Shown here: piece by piece, positions 17,977 through 26,254 of the stretch
Layout of the letters: each line of letters opens with the position of its first letter
Numbering within the stretch: position 1 is the first letter of the stretch
Origin: Dethiosulfovibrio faecalis
GTDB lineage: Bacteria; Synergistota; Synergistia; Synergistales; Dethiosulfovibrionaceae
Reading direction: 5' to 3'
Length of the DNA stretch: 64,000 nucleotides
Assembly (NCBI RefSeq): GCF_021568795.1
Contig: NZ_JAKGUE010000009.1
Coordinates: 1-64,000 of the forward strand
Position numbers and translations under genes: made by a program
Notes under the pieces: model-generated
The model's database searches: none
Told to the model about the DNA's origin: nothing
What the model saw: the letters and a program-made list of their open reading frames with translations, nothing else

Positions 17977-18306
17977 CTACACCGACCTTTTGAGCTCACC
18001 GGCGATACACAGCCTTACCGCCTCGGAAGCGGAGACCCCGGAGGCGGAAAAAGCGGTTATTCCACCGGCCCTCATGGAGGACTCCGCGTTGGGTCCGAAC
18101 TGGGGCCCTATGACGATCTTGGCACCTTCGGACGCGACCATGGCGACAGCCTGACCGCCGGCACCGTGAGCCACTGACGAGGTGTCGTTCCTGAGGGACT
18201 TGATGTAAGATCCCTTTTCGTCGAATATAACGAAATAAGCGGCTCGACCGAAACGATCGGCCACCAAAGCTTCCGAACCCTCTCCTTGAGCTGCAACAGC
18301 ATACAT
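17977..18306 (-). CDS. second NifX-type FeMo-cofactor-domain protein
   Basis: A 109-aa member of the same fold as the 15861 gene, on the opposite strand and convergent with the ATPases. It opens MYAVAAQGEGSEALVADRFG and continues A-A-Y-F-V-I-F-D-E. It lacks the Cys/His tail of the other copy. The frame reaches 18330, but the ATG at 18306 has AGGAGG 7 nt upstream. The 5' region holds TGATAAGGAATTTTGATATC, which contains Fur-like half-sites but not a proper 7-1-7 box. It may belong to the same metal-dependent circuit. Confidence 0.82.
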   Translation of the reverse strand: MYAVAAQGEGSEALVADRFGRAAYFVIFDEKGSYIKSLRNDTSSVAHGAGGQAVAMVASEGAKIVIGPQFGPNAESSMRAGGITAFSASGVSASEAVRLCIAGELKRSV

Positions 18307-18394
18307 AAGAAGACCTCCTATTGATATCAAAATTCCTTATCATTGTAGCACAGAGACCTCTCCCGTCGAGTAGCAAACTCTAACTTCTGTAAGG

Positions 18395-19351
18395 CTAGAA
18401 GAGAATCGGAACTATCGAATCCATCTCCATTCCGTCCGAATCGACGTGTATGGAGATGCCGGTCCTGAGGGGAAAGAACTTACCCTCTAGTGTGGCCGCC
18501 AGCGCCATCTGACCTCCGAAACCGGTGCAATGCCCCGCTCCTACCCAGCTGGGAGACCTCTCTGCCAGGGCCCCGGCGGTCCACTCTATCCGTTCCGGCT
18601 CGGCCTCTATAAGATGGAGTCCTCCCACTATGCCGCACAGCGATTCGCCGGGGAAAAGGGCCGCTCCCATATCCAGAATGTTTATTATACCGGCGTGGGC
18701 ACAGCCGGTAAGCACGGTCATCCCGCCGCCTTCAACCAGTGCATAGAGAGAGATGTCGTCGTCCATACGATCGGGTACGGCCATGCCTCCTCTGGAGGTG
18801 CGCAGCCCCGTCGGTGGAAGCTCCACCTCGTTCAATCTGGGAACCTCTCCGGAAACATAGAGCCCGGGAAATATCTCCATGGGATCGGATGTGAGAATCA
18901 GCTTGCCTCCGGAAGCCTCTATACGCTCCGCAGAATCCTCCTCGGACATCCCTATGTTCCTCCACTCGGGATCGACGACGAAATGGGGTCTGAATATGTC
19001 GGGATGGGCGATCACGGGGATGCCGCTGGAGGAGGAGGCGGCCAGAAGCTGAGCTATCCCTCTCGTGTGGTCGTAATGACAATGGGTCAGTACCACTGCA
19101 TCCAGATCGTCCAGATCTATCGACAGTTCCTCCATGTTGTTTACCAAAGCCAGAGGATTCTGACCTACGTCCACCAAGATCCTACGCACTACCCCGTCTC
19201 TCAAGGTCTCAACATAAAGAGAGATTCCATGCTGTCCGAGAAAGGGCGACTCATATAGGACCGTGTCCTCCGCCAGGATCGTTATAGACAGACTGTCCAG
19301 ACGGGAGACGTTAGGATATTCTTTCGTGATCTTTTTAAAGGGAGAAGCCAT
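18395..19351 (-). CDS. metallo-beta-lactamase-fold hydrolase
   Basis: A 318-aa MBL-fold protein of the group annotated as dihydropterin-ribofuranosyl-aminobenzene phosphate synthase-like. Metal ligands are visible in THCHYDHTRG, in GCAHAGIINI and in GGLHL, with a late G-A-G-H-C-T-G. The open frame extends to 19567 inside the cytidine deaminase gene; I take the ATG at 19351 (MASPFKKITKEYPN), overlapping that gene by 17 nt. The ribosome site is weak, so coupling is likely. The substrate cannot be read from sequence. No methanopterin genes accompany it. Confidence 0.82.
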   Translation of the reverse strand: MASPFKKITKEYPNVSRLDSLSITILAEDTVLYESPFLGQHGISLYVETLRDGVVRRILVDVGQNPLALVNNMEELSIDLDDLDAVVLTHCHYDHTRGIAQLLAASSSSGIPVIAHPDIFRPHFVVDPEWRNIGMSEEDSAERIEASGGKLILTSDPMEIFPGLYVSGEVPRLNEVELPPTGLRTSRGGMAVPDRMDDDISLYALVEGGGMTVLTGCAHAGIINILDMGAALFPGESLCGIVGGLHLIEAEPERIEWTAGALAERSPSWVGAGHCTGFGGQMALAATLEGKFFPLRTGISIHVDSDGMEMDSIVPILF

Positions 19352-19739
19352 CGGGCAACAGTCCTTCCACCGTCCACCGCAACTCGTCCGGTCCGTCGCA
19401 GAAGGCACGAACCTCGGAGGACGGATCGAAGAACTCGGCCAGGACCTGACGACAGGCGCCGCAGGGAGAGTTTGCCTTCTCTCCCGGGGTAAATACCGCC
19501 AAGGCCACGAAGTCCCCTCTACGATAACCGGAGGCCACGGCGGAGAAAACGGCGGTACGTTCGGCACAGTTGGTCAGTCCGAAAGAGGAGTTCTCCACGT
19601 TACAACCGGACAGGATATCCCCATCGGCCATCAAGATGGCCGCTCCCACGGGAAACCCGCTGTAGGGGGACCAGGATCTGGTCGATGCCTCTGAGGCCGC
19701 CTTAGCAAGACGGTTCCAGTCCACAGAGACGGAGCTCAT
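19335..19739 (-). CDS. cdd: cytidine deaminase
   Basis: A 134-aa homotetrameric-type cytidine deaminase that converts cytidine or deoxycytidine to (deoxy)uridine for pyrimidine salvage. The substrate-binding N-V-E-N motif (GCNVENSSFGLTNCAERTAV) with the catalytic C-A-E and the zinc pair in SPCGACRQVLAEF are intact. It sits in a tight run HTH protein - cdd - MBL hydrolase with overlapping ends, so the three are probably one transcript. Confidence 0.95.
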   Translation of the reverse strand: MSSVSVDWNRLAKAASEASTRSWSPYSGFPVGAAILMADGDILSGCNVENSSFGLTNCAERTAVFSAVASGYRRGDFVALAVFTPGEKANSPCGACRQVLAEFFDPSSEVRAFCDGPDELRWTVEGLLPDGFSL

Positions 19740-20044
19740 CGTTCATCCCCTCCGACCACGTCGTCCACGATCCTGCCCAGAATATCGTCCTCAAGAGGAT
19801 CTCCTCTGTCTCTCATGCTTATGGCTCTGTCCACTATCGCTCGAAGTTCCTTCATGGACACCGACCCCAGTCGAGGATAAGCCGATTGCTCAGCAAGCCA
19901 ACGATCTATGATCTCCCTCTGAAAGCGCCAGTGTCGTCCCACCTTGTGTCCCGGGACCTTGCCCTCCTGGCAGAGTTTATACATGCTCGACTTGGAGATC
20001 TTAAGATATTTAGCCAGTTCCTCTATGGTCATTATCTCGCTCAA
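19736..20044 (-). CDS. small excisionase-type helix-turn-helix protein
   Basis: A 102-aa protein with a MerR/excisionase-like HTH (TIEELAKYLKISKSSMYKLC, then K-V-G-R-H-W-R-F and I-D-R-W-L) in residues 5-50 and a charged helical tail. The start is a TTG with GGGAGG 9 nt upstream; the ATG four codons later has no site. It overlaps cdd by 4 nt. Despite the excisionase-like fold there is no integrase or phage gene nearby, so a chromosomal regulator is more likely. Confidence 0.8.
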   Translation of the reverse strand: MSEIMTIEELAKYLKISKSSMYKLCQEGKVPGHKVGRHWRFQREIIDRWLAEQSAYPRLGSVSMKELRAIVDRAISMRDRGDPLEDDILGRIVDDVVGGDER

Positions 20045-20139
20045 ATACGGACACCTCCCTAAAAGACGGCGCGTTCAATATACGACCGATTATAGCAATA
20101 TCGACAGCAACAGACAAAAAAAGGCTATCGAAAACAGAA

Positions 20140-20169
20140 AGAGGCACGACGGAGTAACGTCGCACCTCT
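20140..20169 (-). terminator. terminator for the deacylase-like gene
   Basis: AGAGGCACGACG and CGTCGCACCTCT form a stem with a two-base internal mismatch and a 6-base loop. On the minus strand it is followed by TTCTGTTTTC. Confidence 0.55.
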
Positions 20170-20192
20170 TAGAAATTCAATCCTATACTGGA

Positions 20193-21359
20193 TTAATCGT
20201 AAAACACCTTATCCTTCGGGGCAGCTTCCGGATCATGGAAAAATACGCCGACGCCTTTGTCAACGATCTCCTGGTAGGAGGGGATACCAGAGATCACTAC
20301 CGCTCCGTCTGGAGCCGTCTGGTTGAAGACCTGAAGCATGGTCATAAAGGTCGTAACATGACGGCCGACCCTTACATCGATATGCCAGCCGTTCTCATCG
20401 ATGGGAGCATAGAGAAGCCTGTGCTCCCCGGCCTTCATGACGAAACGATCCCTACCGGTCATAAGCAGTTCCTCGTCGGTTATGCCTCTGATTCGGTCCA
20501 GCATGGGCTCCGCCACCTCGGCCAGCAGAGACATGGCCTGGCTGTGATCCCCGATCTCCCTGTGGGAGAGTCCGTGAAGGGCGGCCGGAGAGAACTCCAT
20601 ACCAATCGGGACGGGAAACACACCGGAGCTCAACATCATGGAAGTCATGGCTGCCACTGCCTGTCCCTTTTCATGGGTAACTATGGTGTTCTCCACGGGG
20701 TATTCCAGCTCGGCCTCGTGATAGTCCATGGCCAGATCGACGTTCTCGTTGCGGATCAGCTCCATCATGGCGAAGTTGGTCCGCTCTGTGATCAGTCCAT
20801 CGGGACGACCGGGCCAGGTCCTGTTGAGGTTTCTTACATCCATGTAGGCCAGGTTCTGACCGCTGGGATAGTGGACGTAGACCTCGGGATCGGGCCAGGA
20901 GTCCAGTGCGTTGCTGCAGCGATCCCCCATCCTCCAGGTTTTCGTTCCCCAGGGGGTCTTGACGCTGTAAAAGCGTGGATAGGCCTCGCCATTTCTGGTG
21001 ATCTGAGATGCGCTGGTGTTGGCCCTGGTTACCACTATGAGTCGTCCCTGCTCCACCACAGCGTTCTCTACGAACACCTGAGCGGCCAAGTTGCTGGCCG
21101 GCTCCTCCGGATGGGTACCTCCTATGAGAAAGGCAGTTCCCCCCGGAACCCCGCTATCCAGTATGTACACGTTGCAATCGTTCACCGTGTCGGCCACTAC
21201 CGGGCTGAAATCGCCGAGTTTCTTTACCTCCGTGACGCCGGGCCCAGCAACGGTAGGCTCCTTGAAAAGACGATGCTCTCTGAACATGGAACCCGACAGG
21301 GCCACCAGAGCACCGGCCGCTATAACGGCGGCAAGCTTGACTGTCTTCAGATTGCTCAT
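20193..21359 (-). CDS. exported or membrane-anchored M14-like zinc amidohydrolase (succinylglutamate desuccinylase/aspartoacylase type)
   Basis: A 388-aa protein. An N-terminal hydrophobic segment (about residues 8-26) anchors or exports it. The zinc motif H-x-x-E appears in GGTHPEEPASN and a second metal/catalytic region in AMDYHEAELEYPVEN, as in succinylglutamate desuccinylase/aspartoacylase relatives. An outside location is unusual for that family. The ATG at 21359 is preferred to a GTG three codons upstream. It lies 14 nt behind a 56-residue membrane protein and the large transporter, so it may release a carboxylate or amino acid from an acylated substrate for import. Confidence 0.78.
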   Translation of the reverse strand: MSNLKTVKLAAVIAAGALVALSGSMFREHRLFKEPTVAGPGVTEVKKLGDFSPVVADTVNDCNVYILDSGVPGGTAFLIGGTHPEEPASNLAAQVFVENAVVEQGRLIVVTRANTSASQITRNGEAYPRFYSVKTPWGTKTWRMGDRCSNALDSWPDPEVYVHYPSGQNLAYMDVRNLNRTWPGRPDGLITERTNFAMMELIRNENVDLAMDYHEAELEYPVENTIVTHEKGQAVAAMTSMMLSSGVFPVPIGMEFSPAALHGLSHREIGDHSQAMSLLAEVAEPMLDRIRGITDEELLMTGRDRFVMKAGEHRLLYAPIDENGWHIDVRVGRHVTTFMTMLQVFNQTAPDGAVVISGIPSYQEIVDKGVGVFFHDPEAAPKDKVFYD

Positions 21360-21373
21360 TCCGTCCACTTCCC

Positions 21374-21544
21374 TTATTTAAGCCGAAGAATCCGGAGGAC
21401 GAAGGGCATCATTATGATGCTGTAGAGAATCGCCTCCTGGGGACTCCTGGTCTTTACGAAATTCCTGATTACTGCTACCAGGAAAAACACGCTGATGGCG
21501 TAGTAAAGGGCCATCACGCCGTTGTTGAGGGTAACGAGACTCAT
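21374..21544 (-). CDS. 56-residue membrane protein
   Basis: A short gene from ATG at 21544 (GGGAGG 8 nt upstream) to TAA. The protein has two hydrophobic segments, about residues 10-26 (VMALYYAISVFFLVAVI) and 41-53, joined by a basic loop (RNFVKTRSPQE). It starts 4 nt after the stop of the large transporter, with an excellent ribosome site, so I take it as real. A small accessory subunit of the transporter is the natural inference; I know no named family for it. Confidence 0.75.
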   Translation of the reverse strand: MSLVTLNNGVMALYYAISVFFLVAVIRNFVKTRSPQEAILYSIIMMPFVLRILRLK

Positions 21545-21548
21545 CGAT

Positions 21549-22880
21549 CTAACCTCCCAGGAAAGCCAGTTTCTTGCTGTATATCAAGAAGAGAGTACAC
21601 AGCAAAGCTACGAAGAGGGACGGGACTATGCAGGCCTTCACGAAGTCACTGAAGTACCTCCCCTTGTAATCCATCTCCATGACGGTAGCTCTTCCCACCA
21701 CCGCTGTCGGAGGCAGACAGTCTCCCAGAGGCCACATGACGGCCCAGGCGGAGAGAGACACTATCGGGTCGAGTCCCTTCATGTTGAAGAGCATTATCAG
21801 AGGGACCCCTATCAGAGGTGCTACCGCGTACTGAACCAGCCCTTCGGAAAGAGGAAGGATTATCCACAGAGTAGCGAAAAGCACCGTCATGGGCAGGGTC
21901 ACCACCGCCAGGGATATCAACCCTCTGGCTCCACTGAGAGCCATCACCTGTATGAGAGAGCCGACGACCACCATGATGCCAACCAAACCGAGAAGGTTCT
22001 TAACCGTATCGGTCGCTACGTCGAGGATCCTGAGCTTAACAGGACTGAGGATTATCGTAACGGCGGCACAGATCATGAAGATAAGGGGCAATCCCACGGT
22101 GGGGAAGGTGTAGGGCCAGATCCTGCCGGCCAAGACCAAAGCGACCAACGTCAGGAAGGGAAGAGCGGCCTTGAACCAGTTCCATCCCTCGGGAGCCTCC
22201 GGCAGTTCGGAAAGGGCCTTTTCCGTATCGACAGGATCGCCCTTGCCGGCGAGATAGAAGGTGGAGAAAAGAGCTCCCGCCACCGACAGTATCAGCAGAG
22301 GCTTGGCGAATCCAACGTAGGGCATGTTGGCACCGGCGGCGGCCATCATGGCCCACAGGTTGATCGGAGGAGCCGCAGCGCTCATGGCCGCCAGCATGAA
22401 CACCAGGGCGACTCTTCTGGTCTCAGGAACTCCCATGGCGGCCAGGACAGACCCCACCAGGGCTCCGACTGTGAGGACCGTGGTAGCACCGGACCCCGTG
22501 ATAGCACCGGGGATGAGCATGACGACGGTCAGCAGAAGCAGACAGACGAAACGATGCCCGGCGAAGGAACGAACTATCTTGCGGACTATGAAAGCCACTC
22601 CTCCGGCCTCTTTGAAAAGGGCCATAAAGAATGTGGCGCTCATGAAGATCAGACATACGTCGTAGTAGGTAAAGGCACCTTCGACGACGTGGCGCAGGAG
22701 TTCCGCCAAAGTAATGGAGGAACGGGGGTCCACCCCTTTGGGCAGGATCATGTGAGCCAGGGCTCCAAAAAGGGCGGCAAGGAACATCGAGAGCTCGGTG
22801 GTCACCTTCATCCTCTTCGCCAGAGCGAAGACGACCGCGATGACTATCAGGACTCCGATGGAGTGATGGAACATGGTCAT
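21549..22880 (-). CDS. large membrane transporter of the DctM/ion-transporter type
   Basis: A 443-aa polytopic protein with about 11-12 membrane segments. The stretch PGAITGSGATTVLTVGALVG near residue 125 and a second inverted-repeat half with P-L-S-E-G-L-V-Q-Y-A-V-A-P-L-I-G resemble the ion-transporter superfamily that includes TRAP DctM permeases. No TRAP-type binding protein is adjacent. The cargo is unknown; the neighbours suggest an amino acid or carboxylate released by the deacylase-like protein. Confidence 0.8.
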   Translation of the reverse strand: MTMFHHSIGVLIVIAVVFALAKRMKVTTELSMFLAALFGALAHMILPKGVDPRSSITLAELLRHVVEGAFTYYDVCLIFMSATFFMALFKEAGGVAFIVRKIVRSFAGHRFVCLLLLTVVMLIPGAITGSGATTVLTVGALVGSVLAAMGVPETRRVALVFMLAAMSAAAPPINLWAMMAAAGANMPYVGFAKPLLILSVAGALFSTFYLAGKGDPVDTEKALSELPEAPEGWNWFKAALPFLTLVALVLAGRIWPYTFPTVGLPLIFMICAAVTIILSPVKLRILDVATDTVKNLLGLVGIMVVVGSLIQVMALSGARGLISLAVVTLPMTVLFATLWIILPLSEGLVQYAVAPLIGVPLIMLFNMKGLDPIVSLSAWAVMWPLGDCLPPTAVVGRATVMEMDYKGRYFSDFVKACIVPSLFVALLCTLFLIYSKKLAFLGG

Positions 22881-22905
22881 TCTCGGCTACGTCCTTTCCT
22901 CTTCC

Positions 22906-22932
22906 AAAAATAAAGGGGCCCGTAAAGGCCCC
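22906..22932 (-). terminator. weak stem-loop between the small exported protein gene and the transporter
   Basis: On the minus strand GGGGCC pairs with GGCCCC around 6 bases and is followed by TTTATTTTT. Its position suggests partial termination that lets the upstream exported protein be made in excess of the transporter. Confidence 0.55.
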
Positions 22933-22946
22933 GTACGGAGTCTCCT

Positions 22947-23501
22947 CTAGTTTTTCAGACCCTGTCCGATTCCGAGAGCGTCCTTCACTTTGATGATAGG
23001 GATATTGTGCTCCTCGGCGTATTTGGTAAAGTAACCATCGCTGTCGCTGTCGACCGTTGCGAGAACGGCGTCGGCATTGGAGAGAACCGCGTCTATGGAT
23101 GCCTGGTCGGACTGGTCGGTCCTACGGGCCATCCCCTCGACGTGGGCTCCTATGACCAACATTCCCTCGGCCTTGGCCGCCTCCATGAGCTCCTGGACTC
23201 GAGCGATCTCCTTGTCGACATTGGTTCCGGCGGCGCCCATGCCCTTCATGCTGGTACCGCTGGTGACGATAAGGGTCTTGTATCCCTTGCCCTTTATGTC
23301 GGCGGCGGTAAGGTTATTGTTATGCTCCGCCTTGAATCCGGCCTGCATGCTGGACATCTTCACCATCACGGCACCGGGGCTCTGTCCGCAGGTGGTGACT
23401 ATCAGAGGATCTTCGATAACTGGTTTATCCGCAGCAAAGGCAACCGAGGCAAAAACGACGGTCAGAGCGACGAACAAAAAGGCTACAAACGTTTTTCTCA
23501 T
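22947..23501 (-). CDS. small exported protein (DUF6305-like)
   Basis: A 184-aa protein with a signal peptide (about residues 1-23, ending SVAFAAD). The mature part is alpha/beta with short motifs VTTCGQSPGAVMVKMSS, L-I-V-T-S-G-T-S-M-K-G-M-G-A-A-G and G-A-H-V-E-G-M. I associate it with the uncharacterised DUF6305 group, from memory. The frame continues upstream to 23600, but the signal peptide begins at the ATG at 23501; GGGAGG is 11 nt upstream. First gene of the transporter module, it could act as its binding component. Confidence 0.75.
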   Translation of the reverse strand: MRKTFVAFLFVALTVVFASVAFAADKPVIEDPLIVTTCGQSPGAVMVKMSSMQAGFKAEHNNNLTAADIKGKGYKTLIVTSGTSMKGMGAAGTNVDKEIARVQELMEAAKAEGMLVIGAHVEGMARRTDQSDQASIDAVLSNADAVLATVDSDSDGYFTKYAEEHNIPIIKVKDALGIGQGLKN

Positions 23502-23560
23502 TGTCAACACAACCTCCCTAAATTGTATCTCTTCGACATCAACGTTGTATATCGCTGTAA

Positions 23561-23588
23561 AGTATAGTGGACGGAGCGGAGAGCGCAA
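23561..23588 (-). promoter_or_regulatory. putative sigma70 promoter for the 20-23.5 kb module
   Basis: On the minus strand TTGCGC and TATACT are separated by 16 bases, about 60 bp upstream of the ATG at 23501. Confidence 0.5.
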
Positions 23589-23731
23589 GAAAAAGTACAC
23601 TTATGTCCTCTTTATTGCCTCATTTGGTTCAAATTGGCCATCTTCCCCGAACAAAATCAGGCAGTGAGGGGGGACGTCGGATCTAAGCGGGGACCGAGAT
23701 CATCCGACGATCCCCGCGACGTTACCGAGTA

Positions 23732-25366
23732 TCAGTCCTTGAAGTCCTCGCCGAAACCGACGGCCTCAAGCCACCAGGTGGGGTATCCTACGGACTGCTG
23801 TTTCCCCTCGGGGGTCATTACATAGCCGTCATAGTACTTTCCGACCAGCTTCCAGGCAAGGCCCCACATGGCGTTCTGAACCTTCTCCATGTTGCCGTAG
23901 GTGTAATCGGTGAGGTAGGCGACGGCCTTCTTGGGATCCTTCTTGTAAAGGTCGACGGCTTCCTTCTCTACGGCGTTCTGCTGCATGAAGAACTCCTTCT
24001 CCCACTTCTGCTGTTCGGCGTTGACGTCCTTGATCATAGAATCCCAGCGAAGCTGAGCCCAGTTGTTGATGAAGTTGAACGCCCACCAGGCGGAGTTGGG
24101 ATCGAACTCGTGGCGTTTGCCCTCGCTCCAACCGGCAGGGACCTTGGTCACGCCGCAGTAGAGAGGTACGTATACCGTGGTGTCAGGAGAGTCCTGTCCG
24201 AACCACAGCACTCCACCTACGGGATCGGGAAGCCACTCACGGCTCTGGGACACGAAACTGTAGGAGCAGCGGAACATGGAGATGGCTCTGGGCCAGTCCT
24301 TATCCTTTTTGCCCTCGGGACGGACGTCCTTGGGGGTGGGCCAACGATGGGGGTTGCCGAAAGGTCCGGCAGCCATGCCCTTGGTGAGATCGTAGTCGGT
24401 TCCCTCAAGGTGATCCCTGAACACGGCCATGATATCCTTAACCGCGACCTTCTTGTCGGGCTTCACGGAGAAGGGATAGTGACTCTTCTGGGAGGTAAGC
24501 TCGAAGTTCTTCGAGGGAGCCAGGAGGCTGAAGGCCCTCCATTCGCGGATGGACTGGTAATGATCCGATCCGTAGGGGTTGGGGTTGTAAGCCTCGGAGA
24601 AGTTGAAGGGGGTGCCGGATTTCCACCAACCCATTTCCTTGGCCAGATCGGTTACGTTGGAGGAATACATGAAATTATCCTTATCCTCGAAGTCGATGAC
24701 GCCGATACGGGAGCGGTTGGAGCAGACGACCACGTGCTCGTCCGGAACCCTGCGGGCGGCCCAGATTGCGCCGGGCTTGCCGCTATCCTTGTTCCAGAGC
24801 ATCCCGGGACCACAGATGTCGAATACCCAGAGCTCCTTGGTATCGGCGATGATGAGGGTCTCTCCTCCATCGCCGTAGCCGTATTTCTCGGCCAGCTCGC
24901 CCATGACCTTGATCGCCTCTCTGGCGGTCTTGGCCCTCTGAAGTCCGAAGATCTCGAGGGTCTCGATCCAGAAGGCGCCGTCCTTTGCGTAGAGCTCGTC
25001 ACGACCGCTCCAGGTATCCTCGCCGAAAACGAGCTGATGCTCGTTCATGAAAGGATAGCCTATGTGAAAATAGGTATAGGTCTTCTCGACCTGGGGAATG
25101 TCCAGAACCTTCTTGAGAGGCCTGGTGGGCTGGGTCCCGTGGCAGACGTCCTGGTAGACCGGTGTGGTGGCACCGTCCTCGAAGGTCTGTCCAGGGATTA
25201 TCTGAATCCTGTTGTCGTACCATCCATCGCAGGTATGGCTGGTAATTACCGAACCGTCCACGGTGGCGTTACGACCTGCTCCGATAGGAGAACAGGCCAG
25301 GGCCGCAGAGGCCATAAAGGTACCGGCCAAACCAAGAAGCAGGCTTTTTACCAAAGCTTTCTTCAT
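23732..25366 (-). CDS. exported C69-family dipeptidase (first)
   Basis: A 544-aa peptidase of the C69 (PepD) family, which cleaves dipeptides with an N-terminal cysteine nucleophile. The signal peptide ends just before Cys25, so export exposes the catalytic residue: ACSPIGAGRNATVDGSVITS. Conserved later motifs include F-M-N-E-H-Q-L and A-R-T-A-R-E-type (here A-K-T-A-R-E-A-I-K-V-M-G-E-L). The frame runs upstream to 25459, but the ATG at 25366 has GGAGGG 9 nt upstream. It lies downstream of the kinase/regulator pair on the same strand, after a 200-bp gap. Confidence 0.9.
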   Translation of the reverse strand: MKKALVKSLLLGLAGTFMASAALACSPIGAGRNATVDGSVITSHTCDGWYDNRIQIIPGQTFEDGATTPVYQDVCHGTQPTRPLKKVLDIPQVEKTYTYFHIGYPFMNEHQLVFGEDTWSGRDELYAKDGAFWIETLEIFGLQRAKTAREAIKVMGELAEKYGYGDGGETLIIADTKELWVFDICGPGMLWNKDSGKPGAIWAARRVPDEHVVVCSNRSRIGVIDFEDKDNFMYSSNVTDLAKEMGWWKSGTPFNFSEAYNPNPYGSDHYQSIREWRAFSLLAPSKNFELTSQKSHYPFSVKPDKKVAVKDIMAVFRDHLEGTDYDLTKGMAAGPFGNPHRWPTPKDVRPEGKKDKDWPRAISMFRCSYSFVSQSREWLPDPVGGVLWFGQDSPDTTVYVPLYCGVTKVPAGWSEGKRHEFDPNSAWWAFNFINNWAQLRWDSMIKDVNAEQQKWEKEFFMQQNAVEKEAVDLYKKDPKKAVAYLTDYTYGNMEKVQNAMWGLAWKLVGKYYDGYVMTPEGKQQSVGYPTWWLEAVGFGEDFKD

Positions 25367-25568
25367 AAAAAAACACCCTCCTCGCACACTACATACCGAG
25401 ATGTCTCCGGTACGTCTCGATCTCGACACCCCTCCGCACCGTCCAAAATAGGATGCCATTGGACCTATCTATCATTGTACGGGAAAGCCGCGAGGAAGGA
25501 CAGAATAATAAAAATTTATGGCAGAAATTGTACTATTTTGTTCACGAAAAAAGGCCCTTGAAGTACCT

Positions 25569-26252
25569 CTATCGGATCAGCTCGTACTTGTTTATAGGCC
25601 TTCCGACCTCCTGGTACTCCCTCTCCATCACAGCCTTATCGGAGGCGACCAGATACTCGAGATATCTTCTGGCCGTTATCCTGGAGACCCCTATGGCATC
25701 GGCGGTTTCCACCGACGAAAGAGGCTTGTCAACCTTGGTAAGCAAGGCTTCCACCTTTTCCAGGACATTGGGATTCAACCCCTTGGGCAGCACGGTCTGC
25801 ACGTTTTTCTTATTTCGCGCCAACAGAAGATTGTCTATGTCCTGCTGGTCCACCTGGTTGGGCCCCTCGGTCAATCGATGAACCACCTGGCGGAAGGCCT
25901 GAAGGGCCGCCTTCATCCTATCGAAGGCGAAGGGCTTGACTATATAGTCGAAAGCGCCAGCCTGAAGGGTTTTGTTCACCGTAGCCTTATCCCTGGAAGC
26001 GGAGATTATGATGACGTCCACATTGCTGCCACTCTCCCTTATTCTCTCGAGCGTCCCCAGACCGTCCAATCCGGGAAGAAATATATCCAATATAACCAGA
26101 CGGACCGGTCTTTTTCGGAGGAAATCCAGGGCTTTGAGCCCGTTGTCCACCATGCCGACCACTCGGAATCCATCCACCGAGTTGACGTAGTTTTGATGTA
26201 TATCGGCTACCATAGGATCGTCCTCTACTACCAGGACATCTATATAATCCAT
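25569..26252 (-). CDS. response regulator of the CitB/DcuR family
   Basis: A 227-aa regulator. The receiver domain has the acidic pair E10-D11-D12, phosphoacceptor Asp56 (VILDIFLP) and the conserved Lys in Y-I-V-K-P-F. The C-terminal DNA-binding part has L-S-S-V-E-T-A-D-A-I-G-V-S-R-I-T-A-R-R-Y-L-E-Y-L, as in CitB/DcuR regulators. It begins 2 nt after the kinase gene. Known relatives control carboxylate uptake; here the genes on either side are dipeptidases, which are the likely targets. The 202 bp between its end and the next gene start are AT-rich and probably hold the promoter for the first dipeptidase. Confidence 0.9.
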   Translation of the reverse strand: MDYIDVLVVEDDPMVADIHQNYVNSVDGFRVVGMVDNGLKALDFLRKRPVRLVILDIFLPGLDGLGTLERIRESGSNVDVIIISASRDKATVNKTLQAGAFDYIVKPFAFDRMKAALQAFRQVVHRLTEGPNQVDQQDIDNLLLARNKKNVQTVLPKGLNPNVLEKVEALLTKVDKPLSSVETADAIGVSRITARRYLEYLVASDKAVMEREYQEVGRPINKYELIR

Positions 26253-26254
26253 GC

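Noticed and set aside
16213-18306. Nitrogenase-related locus
   Set aside because: NifX-fold domains are present but no nifHDK, nifB radical SAM or nifE/N genes; the ORP-like reading fits better.
19736-20044. Prophage excisionase
   Set aside because: No integrase, attachment repeats or phage genes nearby; the gene overlaps cdd in an ordinary operon.
19944-21425. Rightward open frame of about 490 codons
   Set aside because: Antisense to the M14-like deacylase gene, which has intact zinc motifs.
21522-22913. Rightward open frame of about 460 codons rich in His, Asp and Gln
   Set aside because: Antisense to the transporter gene; the translated sequence looks like an inverted membrane-protein codon pattern.
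23620-23650. TGGTTCAAATTGGCCA, which looks like a tRNA T-arm
   Set aside because: No acceptor, D or anticodon arm can be formed around it.
24110-25561. Rightward open frame of about 480 codons
   Set aside because: Lies wholly antisense to the first C69 dipeptidase, whose signal peptide, catalytic Cys and ribosome site are clear.
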